NCBI GenBank assembly: GCA_029065305.1
Contig: JAIEIQ010000004.1
Coordinates: 1 to 7,489 of the forward strand
Direction of reading: 5' to 3'
DNA from: Oscillospiraceae bacterium
GTDB taxonomy: Bacteria > Bacillota > Clostridia > Oscillospirales > Oscillospiraceae
DNA length: 7,489 nucleotides
Shown: in pieces, positions 1 through 5,756 of the stretch
Layout: each line of letters begins with the position of its first letter
Numbering within the stretch: position 1 is the first letter of the stretch
Translations under genes and position numbers: made by a program
The notes under the pieces: generated by a model
Databases searched by the model: none
What the model was told of the DNA's origin: nothing
Seen by the model: only the letters and a program-made list of their open reading frames with translations

Positions 1-265
1 GGAGAAGGCGGTGGTCACGGTCCGCAACCGGGGGGAGACCATCGCGGCGGAGGAGCTGCCCCGGCTCTTTGAGCGCTTCCACAAGAGCGACAAGTCCCGC
101 TCCGCGGACAAGGACGGCGTAGGGCTGGGGCTGTACATTGTGCGCACCATTCTGGAACAGCATCGGGAGACTATCACCGCCGCCAGCGAGGACGGCGTGA
201 CCACCTTTACCTTCACCGTTCAGCTGGCGGAGGAGGTGCGGAAGAATACCCACAAGGAGGCGTAG
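1..265 (+). CDS. Sensor histidine kinase, C-terminal ATPase end (5' truncated by window)
   Basis: The visible 87 residues (reading from base 2, stop TAG at 263-265) are the end of a HATPase_c domain of a two-component sensor kinase, which autophosphorylates on histidine and passes the phosphate to a response regulator. Seen in order: a degenerate G1-type box (VRNRGETI) where most kinases have D-x-G-x-G, an F box (LFERFHKSDKSRS), and a G2 box (GVGLGLYIV) that closes the ATP lid, then the last beta strands. The sensor region, dimerisation/phosphoacceptor helix and N box lie outside the window, so the stimulus cannot be stated. The stop is followed after 2 bases by the protease start, and the protease ribosome binding site lies inside the last kinase codons, so the two are almost certainly co-transcribed. 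Family assignment is secure; the exact kinase subtype is not. Confidence 0.9.
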   Translation, partial: EKAVVTVRNRGETIAAEELPRLFERFHKSDKSRSADKDGVGLGLYIVRTILEQHRETITAASEDGVTTFTFTVQLAEEVRKNTHKEA

Positions 266-267
266 CC

Positions 268-1611
268 ATGGAGGAGCTTCTCTTCGAGCAGCAGAAGGAA
301 ATTGTTCTCACCTACCGGCCCGGGGAGCAGGTGGAGCCGGTGCAGCTGAGCTACCAGCGGGACCTGCCCCAGGGGATGCAGCCGGCGCCGGCTGCGCCGG
401 AGCCCGCTTGGCGGGCCGCTATCGCCCCGCCGGAGAAGCAGCGCCGGAGCGGCTGGGGGATGGCCCTCTTTGTGGTGCTCTCGGTGCTGGTGGTGCTGGT
501 CTGCCTGGGGGTGGGGTTCTACTACTTCGCTGTCAACGGCTTTCCGGAGCCGCCCGCGTCCAGCCGGAGGGAGGATCCCGCCCCCGAGCCCGACGGCGGC
601 TATGACGCCTTCTGGCGGGACTGGGAGCTGCCGGAGGGGGAGACCACCATCGCCCGGTTCCCCAACGGCGGGGACGCGCGGCTGGAGCTGGCGGGGACCT
701 CCGGGGAGGTTTTGGCCCCCGGGGCGGTCTATGAGAAGGTGAACCCCTCGGTGGTGACGGTGCTGGGATATCAGCCCATGGCCGCCAGCGTGGGCACCGG
801 GATTATTTTCAGCGATGACGGCTACATCCTCACCAACTACCACGTCATCGCCGGTAGCTCCGAGTGCTCGGTGCTGGTCACGGACCAGTTCGGCGTGGAT
901 ACCCGGTATGACGCCCTGCTGGTGGGCGGGGACGCGGATATGGATCTGGCGGTGCTCAAGGCCGACGCCCAGGGGCTGATACCGGCGGAGTTCGGCGTCT
1001 CGGACGATTTGGCTATCGGGGACCGGGTGTACGCCATAGGCAACCCCCTGGGGATTGAGCTGCGCAATACCTTTACCGACGGGATTGTCTCGGCGGTGAA
1101 CCGGGATGTGTACGTGGACGGGGTGACCATGACCCTGATCCAGACCAACGCCGCCCTCAACTCCGGCAACTCCGGCGGCCCCCTTATCAACCAGTATGGA
1201 CAGGTGGTGGGGGTGAACACCATCAAGATGATGAGCGGGGACGACACCATCGAGGGGCTGGGCTTCGCTATCCCGACCAGTCTGGCGGTGCGGTGGGTCA
1301 ATGAGCTCATCGCCTTCGGGGAGCTCCAGCCTCAGCCGGTGCTGGGCGTTACCATCAGCCGGATTCCCGAGGTGCTGCCCGACGGGACCATGGGTCTGCG
1401 GGTGGAGTCGGTGACGCCGGGGCTCAGCGGAGATAAGGCCGGTATGCGGGTGGGGGACTACGTGGTGTCCTTCAATGGGCAGAACGTGGCGACCACGGAG
1501 GAGATTCTGGCCCTGCGGCGGGAGCTGCGGGTGGGGGATCAGGTGCCCGTTCGGGTCTGCCGGGACGGTGCGTATCTGGACCTGACCATGACCATGATGG
1601 CGGAAAAATAG
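268..1611 (+). CDS. Membrane-anchored HtrA/DegP-family serine protease with PDZ domain
   Basis: A 447-residue trypsin-like serine protease of the HtrA family (S1C), expected to degrade misfolded proteins outside the membrane. Layout: a 60-odd residue Pro/Gln-rich cytoplasmic N-terminus, one membrane helix (about 65-89), an acidic Pro-rich linker (about 92-150), the protease domain (about 155-350) and one PDZ domain (about 355-443). The catalytic triad is readable: His192 in TNYHVIAG, Asp226 in DMDLAVL and Ser302 in GNSGGPL, so it looks active. The start ATG is supported by AGGAGG at 255-260, 7 nt upstream. The large N-terminal cytoplasmic tail and single PDZ resemble the anchored HtrA proteins of Gram-positive bacteria rather than periplasmic DegP (signal peptide, two PDZs). 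Tight coupling to a sensor kinase suggests an envelope-stress operon; that is inference. I cannot assign htrA, htrB or htrC specifically, so no symbol is given. Confidence 0.93.
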   Translation: MEELLFEQQKEIVLTYRPGEQVEPVQLSYQRDLPQGMQPAPAAPEPAWRAAIAPPEKQRRSGWGMALFVVLSVLVVLVCLGVGFYYFAVNGFPEPPASSRREDPAPEPDGGYDAFWRDWELPEGETTIARFPNGGDARLELAGTSGEVLAPGAVYEKVNPSVVTVLGYQPMAASVGTGIIFSDDGYILTNYHVIAGSSECSVLVTDQFGVDTRYDALLVGGDADMDLAVLKADAQGLIPAEFGVSDDLAIGDRVYAIGNPLGIELRNTFTDGIVSAVNRDVYVDGVTMTLIQTNAALNSGNSGGPLINQYGQVVGVNTIKMMSGDDTIEGLGFAIPTSLAVRWVNELIAFGELQPQPVLGVTISRIPEVLPDGTMGLRVESVTPGLSGDKAGMRVGDYVVSFNGQNVATTEEILALRRELRVGDQVPVRVCRDGAYLDLTMTMMAEK

Positions 1612-1629
1612 GGGCGGCAGAGCCGCCCC
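1611..1629 (+). other. GC-rich hairpin touching the HtrA stop codon
   Basis: A perfect 8-bp stem (GGGGCGGC at 1611-1618, GCCGCCCC at 1622-1629) with an AGA loop starts at the last base of the protease stop codon. No T-run follows on either strand, so it is not a canonical intrinsic terminator. It could protect the mRNA 3' end or cooperate with the second hairpin at 1657-1686. Confidence 0.55.
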
Positions 1630-1656
1630 GGAAATAATGGGAATTATATAGCTTTT

Positions 1657-1689
1657 GGGACGGCGTGATCTGTGTCACGCCGTCCCTTT
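1657..1689 (+). terminator. 12-bp perfect inverted repeat between convergent genes, probable terminator
   Basis: GGGACGGCGTGA (1657-1668) pairs perfectly with TCACGCCGTCCC (1675-1686) around a 6-nt loop, followed on the + strand by only TTT then CGCTT. It lies between the ends of the protease (+) and trmB (-). On the - strand the stem is followed by AAAA, so it fits + strand termination better, but the short T tract makes it a weak classical terminator. It may act in both directions. Confidence 0.6.
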
Positions 1690-1706
1690 CGCTTGCGCGG
1701 GCCGGC

Positions 1707-2372
1707 CTATACGCCGGGCTCCGCCGGCGGTGGAGGGAGCCTTGTCCCCACACAGCGGTTGATGGGAATCCCCTGGGCGTAAAATTTCGCCTCGTAGTCC
1801 GTCATCACCCCCTGGGGGCCCTGCCCGTGGAGGTCATGGGTGACCTCGCTGAGGGCATACCCCGCCGCCGGAAATTCGCGGAGGGAGAAGGCGAAGAGGG
1901 GGGCGTTGTCCGTCTTGAAGTGGATCTGCCCGCCGCTCCGCAGCACCTTCCCATAGGTTTCCAAAAACCCCCGGTGGGTCAGGCGGCGCTTGGCCTGGCC
2001 GTTGGGGGGCCAGGGGTCGCAGAAGTTGATGTAGACAAGGTCAACCTCGTCCTGGGCGAAGTAGTCCGGCAGCAGCGCCGCGTCCCCCACCACAAAAAAT
2101 ACATTCCGGAGCTCCGCCTCCACCGCCCGCTCCATAGCCACCACCAGGGCGTCCGGCACCTTCTCGATGGCGATAAACAGAACCTCCGGATGGAGGCGGG
2201 CCGTCTCCACCGTAAAACGCCCCTTCCCGCAGCCCAGCTCCACCCGCAGCTCCCCGGCCTCCGGCATCAGCTCCGCCCGCCAGCGGCCCTTCATGGCGAA
2301 GCCGTCCTGCACGTGGCAGGCGGCGCAGCGCTCCATCCGGGGGATCAGATTTTTCTTTTTCCGCATCCTCAT
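1707..2372 (-). CDS. trmB: tRNA (guanine-N7-)-methyltransferase TrmB
   Basis: A 221-residue SAM-dependent methyltransferase that makes m7G at position 46 in the variable loop of tRNAs. Diagnostic motifs: the SAM-binding glycine loop VELGCGKG (44-51), an acidic strand end IAIEK (67-71), the TrmB signature DPWP (119-122) followed by a basic stretch KRRL (128-131), the strand GGQIHFKTDN (147-156), and the C-terminal TDYEAKF (191-197), part of the family's substrate and SAM site. Length is normal for the family. The frame is open up to 2402, but I chose the ATG at 2372 because GGGAGG at 2386-2381 sits 8 nt before it and because the family typically opens with a short Arg/Lys-rich MRMRKK-type sequence. 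It is transcribed divergently from the kinase-like gene and converges on the protease gene. Confidence 0.95.
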   Translation of the reverse strand: MRMRKKKNLIPRMERCAACHVQDGFAMKGRWRAELMPEAGELRVELGCGKGRFTVETARLHPEVLFIAIEKVPDALVVAMERAVEAELRNVFFVVGDAALLPDYFAQDEVDLVYINFCDPWPPNGQAKRRLTHRGFLETYGKVLRSGGQIHFKTDNAPLFAFSLREFPAAGYALSEVTHDLHGQGPQGVMTDYEAKFYAQGIPINRCVGTRLPPPPAEPGV

Positions 2373-2380
2373 GAGGGACA

Positions 2381-2386
2381 CCTCCC
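2381..2386 (-). promoter_or_regulatory. Ribosome binding site that sets the trmB start
   Basis: GGGAGG on the - strand, 8 nt upstream of the ATG at 2372. It argues against the in-frame upstream ATG at 2402, which would place this site inside the coding region and overlap the predicted -10 element. Confidence 0.8.
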
Positions 2387-2401
2387 GACTGTTTTCGCCC
2401 A

Positions 2402-2430
2402 ATCATACCACACAGCGTCTGAAAACACAA
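2402..2430 (-). promoter_or_regulatory. Predicted sigma-A-type promoter of trmB
   Basis: Read on the - strand: -35 TTGTGT (2430-2425), 17-nt spacer, -10 TATGAT (2407-2402) preceded by TGG, an extended -10 (TGn). Transcription would begin near 2395, giving a leader of roughly 23 nt with the ribosome binding site inside it. The -10 is 5/6 to consensus and the -35 is weaker, as expected with an extended -10. Confidence 0.65.
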
Positions 2431-2503
2431 GGCGGAACCCGGCGAAACACCCCCGCTCGTGCCTTCGGTGGACAGACTGTGTGCGCTTTCACGAAAAACC
2501 ATC

Positions 2504-2532
2504 TTCACAAATATCAAAAATTGTGCTATACT
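2504..2532 (+). promoter_or_regulatory. Predicted sigma-A-type promoter of the cytidylate-kinase-like gene
   Basis: -35 TTCACA (2504-2509) and -10 TATACT (2527-2532) with an exact 17-nt spacer; TGC directly before the -10 makes it an extended -10. Each hexamer differs from consensus at one base. Start of transcription would be near 2539, about 26 nt before the ATG, with the strong GGGAGG site at 2552-2557 inside the leader. Confidence 0.75.
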
Positions 2533-2564
2533 ACAAATGAGAACAGAGAAAGGGAGGGTTCAAG

Positions 2565-3188
2565 ATGGAAAAGCTGGTAATCACCATTGGACGGCAGTGC
2601 GGCAGCGGGGGCCATTCCATCGGGAAGCTGCTGGCCGGGCGGCTGGGACTGGCCTTTTACGACAAGGAGATCGTGGAGCTGACAGCGGCAAAAACAAAGC
2701 TCTCGCCGGAGTTCATCCGCACCCACGGGGAGTACTTCCACGGGGGAGCCCTGGGCCATATCATGGGCTACGGGACCCGGTTCGACGGTCCGGCCAAAAC
2801 CGGCAGCGCCCTCACCGACCAGCTCCACCAGGCCCAGAGCGAAATTGTCCAGGAGGTGGCGGCGCAGGAGCCCTGCGTCATCGTGGGGCGGTGCGCGGAC
2901 CACGTGCTGGCGGGAAGGGTCCCCACCCTGAACGTGTTCATCCACGCGGATATGCCCAGCAAGGTGGAGCGGAGCGTGGCGGAGCACGGCATGGACCGGG
3001 ACCGGGCGGCCTCCATCCTCACCCGGCGGGATAAGGCCCGGGCCCATCACTACCGCTTCTACACCGAGCGGAAGTGGGGGGACCCCCGGAACTACGACCT
3101 CTGCCTGGACAGCGGACGGCTGGGGATTGAAAATTGTGTGGCTATCATCGCCGACGCCTATGGACGGATGCGGGTCTTAGCCGGGTAG
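2565..3188 (+). CDS. Cytidylate-kinase-like P-loop family protein
   Basis: A 207-residue protein of the cytidylate-kinase-like family, a P-loop NTPase group common in clostridia with no settled physiological role. Visible features: an N-terminal beta strand and nucleotide loop VITIGRQCGSGGHSIGK (5-21), then FYDKEI (31-36), the strand VIVGRCADHVL (105-115), an Arg-rich lid-like segment RRDKAR (154-159), and YDLCLDSGRLG (177-187). Residues 35-85 form the variable substrate-side insert. The Walker A lysine is not in its usual place after the glycines (GSGGHS rather than GxGK[ST]), which sets the family apart from true CMP kinase. The ATG is supported by GGGAGG 7 nt upstream and a good promoter. 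It stands alone on this strand and its 3' end overlaps the convergent ogt-like gene by 12 bp. Family call is firm; substrate is unknown, so I give no symbol. Confidence 0.85.
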   Translation: MEKLVITIGRQCGSGGHSIGKLLAGRLGLAFYDKEIVELTAAKTKLSPEFIRTHGEYFHGGALGHIMGYGTRFDGPAKTGSALTDQLHQAQSEIVQEVAAQEPCVIVGRCADHVLAGRVPTLNVFIHADMPSKVERSVAEHGMDRDRAASILTRRDKARAHHYRFYTERKWGDPRNYDLCLDSGRLGIENCVAIIADAYGRMRVLAG

Positions 3189-3635
3189 CCGCTCCTCCAG
3201 GCGCAGCAGAAACCGCTTGATCTCCAGCCCGCCGGTGTACCCCACCAGCTGTCCGCCGGCGCCGATGATCCGGTGGCAGGGGATGATGATGGGGATCGGG
3301 TTTCGGCTGTTGGCCTGGCCCACGGCCACCGCGCCGCCGGGCTTGCCCAGCCGGACGGCGATGTCCCGGTAGCTGGCGGTGGCGCCGTAGGGGATCTCCC
3401 GCAGGGCGCTCCAGACCGCCAGCTGGAAGGCCGTCCCCTCCGGCGCCAAGGGGACCGTAAATTCCCGCCGGGCTCCGGCGAAATACTCCGCCAGCTCCCG
3501 GGCGGCCAGCTCCAGAGCGGGGGAGGGGCTGCCCGCCCACGCCTGCCCGCCGCCGAAGGAGAGCCGGGTCAGCGCCTCCTCCGTCCCGGTGAGGGTCAGG
3601 GGGCCGATGGGGCTCTGGATAACATGCTCAAACAT
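3177..3635 (-). CDS. ogt: Methylated-DNA--[protein]-cysteine S-methyltransferase (Ogt/MGMT type)
   Basis: A 152-residue O6-alkylguanine-DNA alkyltransferase, a suicide repair protein that moves the alkyl group from O6-guanine (and O4-thymine) onto its own cysteine. The active site PCHR is at 119-122, with Cys120 the acceptor, preceded by the typical NPIPIIIPCHR strand. The helix-turn-helix region carries IPYGATASYRDIA (81-93) with the conserved base-flipping Tyr89. The N-terminal domain (about 1-65) is short. Length is that of a stand-alone Ogt, without the Ada regulatory domain. AGGAGG at 3650-3645 lies 9 nt before the ATG. It follows pckA on the same strand but a terminator-like hairpin lies between, and I see no clear promoter of its own in the 70-nt gap, so it may depend on read-through. 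The symbol ogt is by family type; ada-like adaptive regulation is not indicated. Confidence 0.93.
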   Translation of the reverse strand: MFEHVIQSPIGPLTLTGTEEALTRLSFGGGQAWAGSPSPALELAARELAEYFAGARREFTVPLAPEGTAFQLAVWSALREIPYGATASYRDIAVRLGKPGGAVAVGQANSRNPIPIIIPCHRIIGAGGQLVGYTGGLEIKRFLLRLEERLPG

Positions 3636-3662
3636 AGCGCGATACCTCCTGCCTGTAGAGAA

Positions 3663-3693
3663 GGGCCCCCGCGAACAGCGGAGGCCCTTTTTT
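3663..3693. terminator. Hairpin between pckA and ogt, probable bidirectional terminator
   Basis: Arms 3663-3672 and 3678-3687 enclose a 5-nt loop. In - strand RNA (after pckA) the stem is a continuous 10 bp including one G-U wobble, preceded by six A and followed by TTCTCT. In + strand RNA the same position becomes a C/A mismatch, but the stem is followed directly by six T. It therefore probably ends pckA on the - strand and may also stop + strand transcription arriving from the kinase-like gene. Confidence 0.75.
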
Positions 3694-3705
3694 CGGGTTG
3701 GTTAG

Positions 3706-5475
3706 TTACTTCTTCAGGTTGTTCTCCAGGGTGTCCAGCTGCTGGAGCAGCTCCTTGGGCAGCTTGTCACCGAACTTGGCGTAGTACTCCCGGATGCCCT
3801 TGGCCTCCTCGGCCCACAGCTCCTTGTCCACGCCCAGCAGGCCCTCGACAGTCTCCTTGCTGACATCCAGACCCTCCAGGTTGATGTCCTCCGCCTTGGG
3901 CTGGAAGCCGATGGCGGTGTCCACAGCGCCGGTCTCGTCAAAGGCGCGCTTCATGATCCACTCCAGCACCCGCAGGTTGTCGCCGAAGCCGGGCCAAATG
4001 AAGTGGCCCTCGTCATCGGTGCGGAACCAGTTGACGTTGAAGATCTTGGGCAGCTTGTCCGCGCCGACCTTCTTGCCCATGTCCAGCCAGTGCTGCCAGT
4101 AGTCGCCCATGTGGTAGCCGCAGAAGGGCAGCATAGCCATGGGGTCGCGGCGCACAACGCCGACAGCGCCGGCGGCGGCGGCGGTGGTCTCCGAGGCCAT
4201 GATGGAGCCGACGAACACGCCGTGCTCCCAATCCCGGGCCTGATACACCAGGGGAGCAGTCTTGGCCCGGCGTCCGCCGAAGACAATGGCGCTCAGGGGC
4301 ACGCCCTTGGGGCTCTCAAACTCGGGGGAGATGCAGGGGCAGTTGATGGCGGGGGCGGTGAAGCGGGAGTTGGGGTGAGCGCCCTTCTCGGTGCTCTCCT
4401 TGCCGTTCCAGGGGTTGCCCTTCCAGTCCACGGCGTGCTCCGGGGGATTCTTGTCCAGACCCTCCCACCACACGGTGTTGTCGTCCAGGTTGTGGACCAC
4501 GTTGGTGAAGATGGTGCCCTTCTGGGTGGAGGCCAGGGCGTTGGGGTTGCTCTTGACGTTGGTGCCGGGGGCCACGCCGAAGAAGCCGTACTCGGGGTTC
4601 ATGGCCCACAGACGGCCATCCTCGCCCACGCGGATCCAGGCGATGTCGTCGCCCACGCACCAGACCTTCCAGCCCTTCTCCCGGTAAGCCTCGGGGGGAA
4701 TGAGCATGGCCAGGTTGGTCTTGCCGCAGGCGGAGGGGAAGGCGGCGGCCAGGTAGCGGACCTCACCGGCAGGGTTCTGGAGGCCCAGAATCAGCATATG
4801 CTCGGCCATCCAGCCCTGCTCGTGGCCCAGGTGGGAGGCGATGCGCAGGGCGAAGCACTTCTTGCCCAGCAGCACGTTTCCGCCGTAGCCGGAGTTGACG
4901 GACATGATGGTGTTGTCCTCGGGGAAGTGGACGATATAGCGGTTCTCGGGGTCGATGTCCGCCTTGGCGTGGAGGCCCTTGATGAAGTCGTCGCCCAGCT
5001 TCTCAGCCACGGCGGTGCCCACCCGGGTCATGATGCACATGTTGAGCACAACGTAGATGGAGTCGGTCAGCTCAATGCCGTACTTGGCGAAGGGGGAGCC
5101 CACCACGCCCATGGAGTAGGGGATGACGTACATGGTGCGGCCCTTCATGGCGCCGGTGTAGAGCTTGTTGAGCTTGGCGTACATCTCCTGGGGGTCCATC
5201 CAGTTGTTGGTGGGGCCGGCGTTCTCCTTCTTGCGGCAGCAGATGAAGGTCCGGTCCTCCACGCGGGCCACGTCGTTGACGGCGGTGCGGTGGAGGTAGC
5301 AGCCGGGCAGCTTCTCCTGGTTGAGCTGCTCGATCTCGCCGGTGGAACAGGCCTCGGCCCGCAGAGCGTCGATCTGCTCCTGGGAGCCGTCAATCCAGAC
5401 GATTTTGTCGGGCTGGGTCATCTTGGCCATCTCGTCAATCCAGGCGAGAACGGCCTTGTTGGTGGTCAGAGCCAT
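3706..5475 (-). CDS. pckA: Phosphoenolpyruvate carboxykinase, GTP-dependent
   Basis: A 589-residue cytosolic enzyme that interconverts oxaloacetate + GTP with PEP + CO2 + GDP, linking the C4-acid pool to PEP for gluconeogenesis or, in fermenters, fixing CO2 onto PEP. It belongs to the GTP class, not the shorter ATP class: the P-loop is FPSACGKTNL (246-255) with the hallmark reactive cysteine (Cys250), followed by the metal-binding VGDDIAW (274-280). Other family blocks: KGRTMYVIPYSMG (111-123), LLGKKCFALR (202-211) and AEHMLILG (224-231), whose Lys and His are the expected Mn2+ ligands, and FGGRRAKTAPLV (399-410). The frame is open to 5607, but the ATG at 5475 is chosen because AGGAGG lies 9 nt before it and the promoter lies inside the longer version. 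No neighbour is a pathway partner. Confidence 0.96.
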   Translation of the reverse strand: MALTTNKAVLAWIDEMAKMTQPDKIVWIDGSQEQIDALRAEACSTGEIEQLNQEKLPGCYLHRTAVNDVARVEDRTFICCRKKENAGPTNNWMDPQEMYAKLNKLYTGAMKGRTMYVIPYSMGVVGSPFAKYGIELTDSIYVVLNMCIMTRVGTAVAEKLGDDFIKGLHAKADIDPENRYIVHFPEDNTIMSVNSGYGGNVLLGKKCFALRIASHLGHEQGWMAEHMLILGLQNPAGEVRYLAAAFPSACGKTNLAMLIPPEAYREKGWKVWCVGDDIAWIRVGEDGRLWAMNPEYGFFGVAPGTNVKSNPNALASTQKGTIFTNVVHNLDDNTVWWEGLDKNPPEHAVDWKGNPWNGKESTEKGAHPNSRFTAPAINCPCISPEFESPKGVPLSAIVFGGRRAKTAPLVYQARDWEHGVFVGSIMASETTAAAAGAVGVVRRDPMAMLPFCGYHMGDYWQHWLDMGKKVGADKLPKIFNVNWFRTDDEGHFIWPGFGDNLRVLEWIMKRAFDETGAVDTAIGFQPKAEDINLEGLDVSKETVEGLLGVDKELWAEEAKGIREYYAKFGDKLPKELLQQLDTLENNLKK

Positions 5476-5484
5476 GGTAGGTTT

Positions 5485-5490
5485 CCTCCT
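5485..5490 (-). promoter_or_regulatory. Ribosome binding site that sets the pckA start
   Basis: AGGAGG on the - strand, 9 nt before the ATG at 5475. It rules out the 44-residue upstream extension of the frame, whose sequence covers the predicted promoter and shows no family similarity. Confidence 0.85.
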
Positions 5491-5509
5491 GTATTTGAAT
5501 TTTTCAGAA

Positions 5510-5524
5510 AGCCAACGTTTCCTG
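5510..5524 (-). promoter_or_regulatory. Possible cre-like operator / leader hairpin at the pckA transcription start
   Basis: The - strand reads CAGGAAACGTTGGCT, which differs at two fixed positions from the Bacillus-type cre consensus WTGNAANCGNWNNCW and is centred on AACGTT. It sits at about +1 to +15 of the predicted transcript, a common place for CcpA repression. The overlapping 5504-5525 segment can also form a short 7-bp stem with one bulged base. Either role is tentative. Confidence 0.25.
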
Positions 5525-5530
5525 ACTACC

Positions 5531-5559
5531 ATGATACTAAAATCTTTTGGAAAATGCAA
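5531..5559 (-). promoter_or_regulatory. Predicted sigma-A-type promoter of pckA
   Basis: On the - strand: -35 TTGCAT (5559-5554), 17-nt spacer, -10 TATCAT (5536-5531). Transcription would start near 5524, giving a leader of about 50 nt before the ATG at 5475. Confidence 0.7.
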
Positions 5560-5638
5560 GGGGGTTGGGAAAAAAACCACAGAAAAATAGCCGGGTCCGC
5601 CATTCATAAATATTTTACAGAGAGGAGATAACTTTTAC

Positions 5639-5667
5639 TTGCGAAACGCGCCGCAGTCTAGTATAAT
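5639..5667 (+). promoter_or_regulatory. Predicted sigma-A-type promoter of the parvulin-like foldase gene
   Basis: -35 TTGCGA (5639-5644), 17-nt spacer, perfect -10 TATAAT (5662-5667). Start of transcription would be near 5674, leaving an approximately 83-nt GC-rich leader. The pckA promoter lies about 80 bp away on the other strand, so the two genes are divergently expressed from this intergenic region. Confidence 0.75.
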
Positions 5668-5688
5668 ATCGTTTGCTGAGCGTCAGCG

Positions 5689-5731
5689 CCGCCCTGGGCG
5701 GTGATACAAAAGCCCGCCTATGGGACGGCGG
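5689..5731 (+). other. Two small GC hairpins in the foldase leader with alternative pairing
   Basis: The leader holds CCGCC (5689-5693), GGCGG (5697-5701), CCGCC (5714-5718) and GGCGG (5727-5731). Arms 1+2 and 3+4 can each form a 5-bp stem, or arms 2+3 can pair instead. The last arm ends 6 nt before the ribosome binding site. Stems are short and the genome is GC-rich, so this may be chance. Confidence 0.3.
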
Positions 5732-5737
5732 AACGAT

Positions 5738-5745
5738 AGGAAGGA
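5738..5745 (+). promoter_or_regulatory. Ribosome binding site that sets the foldase start
   Basis: AGGAAGGA, 11 nt before the ATG at 5757. It favours this ATG over the in-frame upstream TTG at 5673, which lies at the predicted transcription start. Confidence 0.7.
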
Positions 5746-5756
5746 ATGAACAAAAC

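Noticed and set aside
1643..1648. TATAAT on the - strand between the protease and trmB
   Set aside because: No -35-like hexamer at 16-18 nt; it lies in a short AT-rich patch between hairpins and would only drive antisense RNA into the protease.
2373..2402. 10-residue N-terminal extension of trmB
   Set aside because: It would put the ribosome binding site inside the gene and start at the predicted -10 element.
1665..2540. 291-codon + strand frame opposite trmB
   Set aside because: Opposite a gene with full TrmB motifs; composition is shadow-like and it begins at the terminator hairpin without a ribosome binding site.
5476..5607. 44-residue N-terminal extension of pckA
   Set aside because: It covers the predicted promoter and ribosome binding site and has no family similarity; the ATG at 5475 is well supported.
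4003..5631. 542-codon open frame antisense to pckA
   Set aside because: It is rich in Gly, Ala, Val and His with no domain pattern, and mirrors a clear PEP carboxykinase; long antisense frames are expected from GC-rich third positions.
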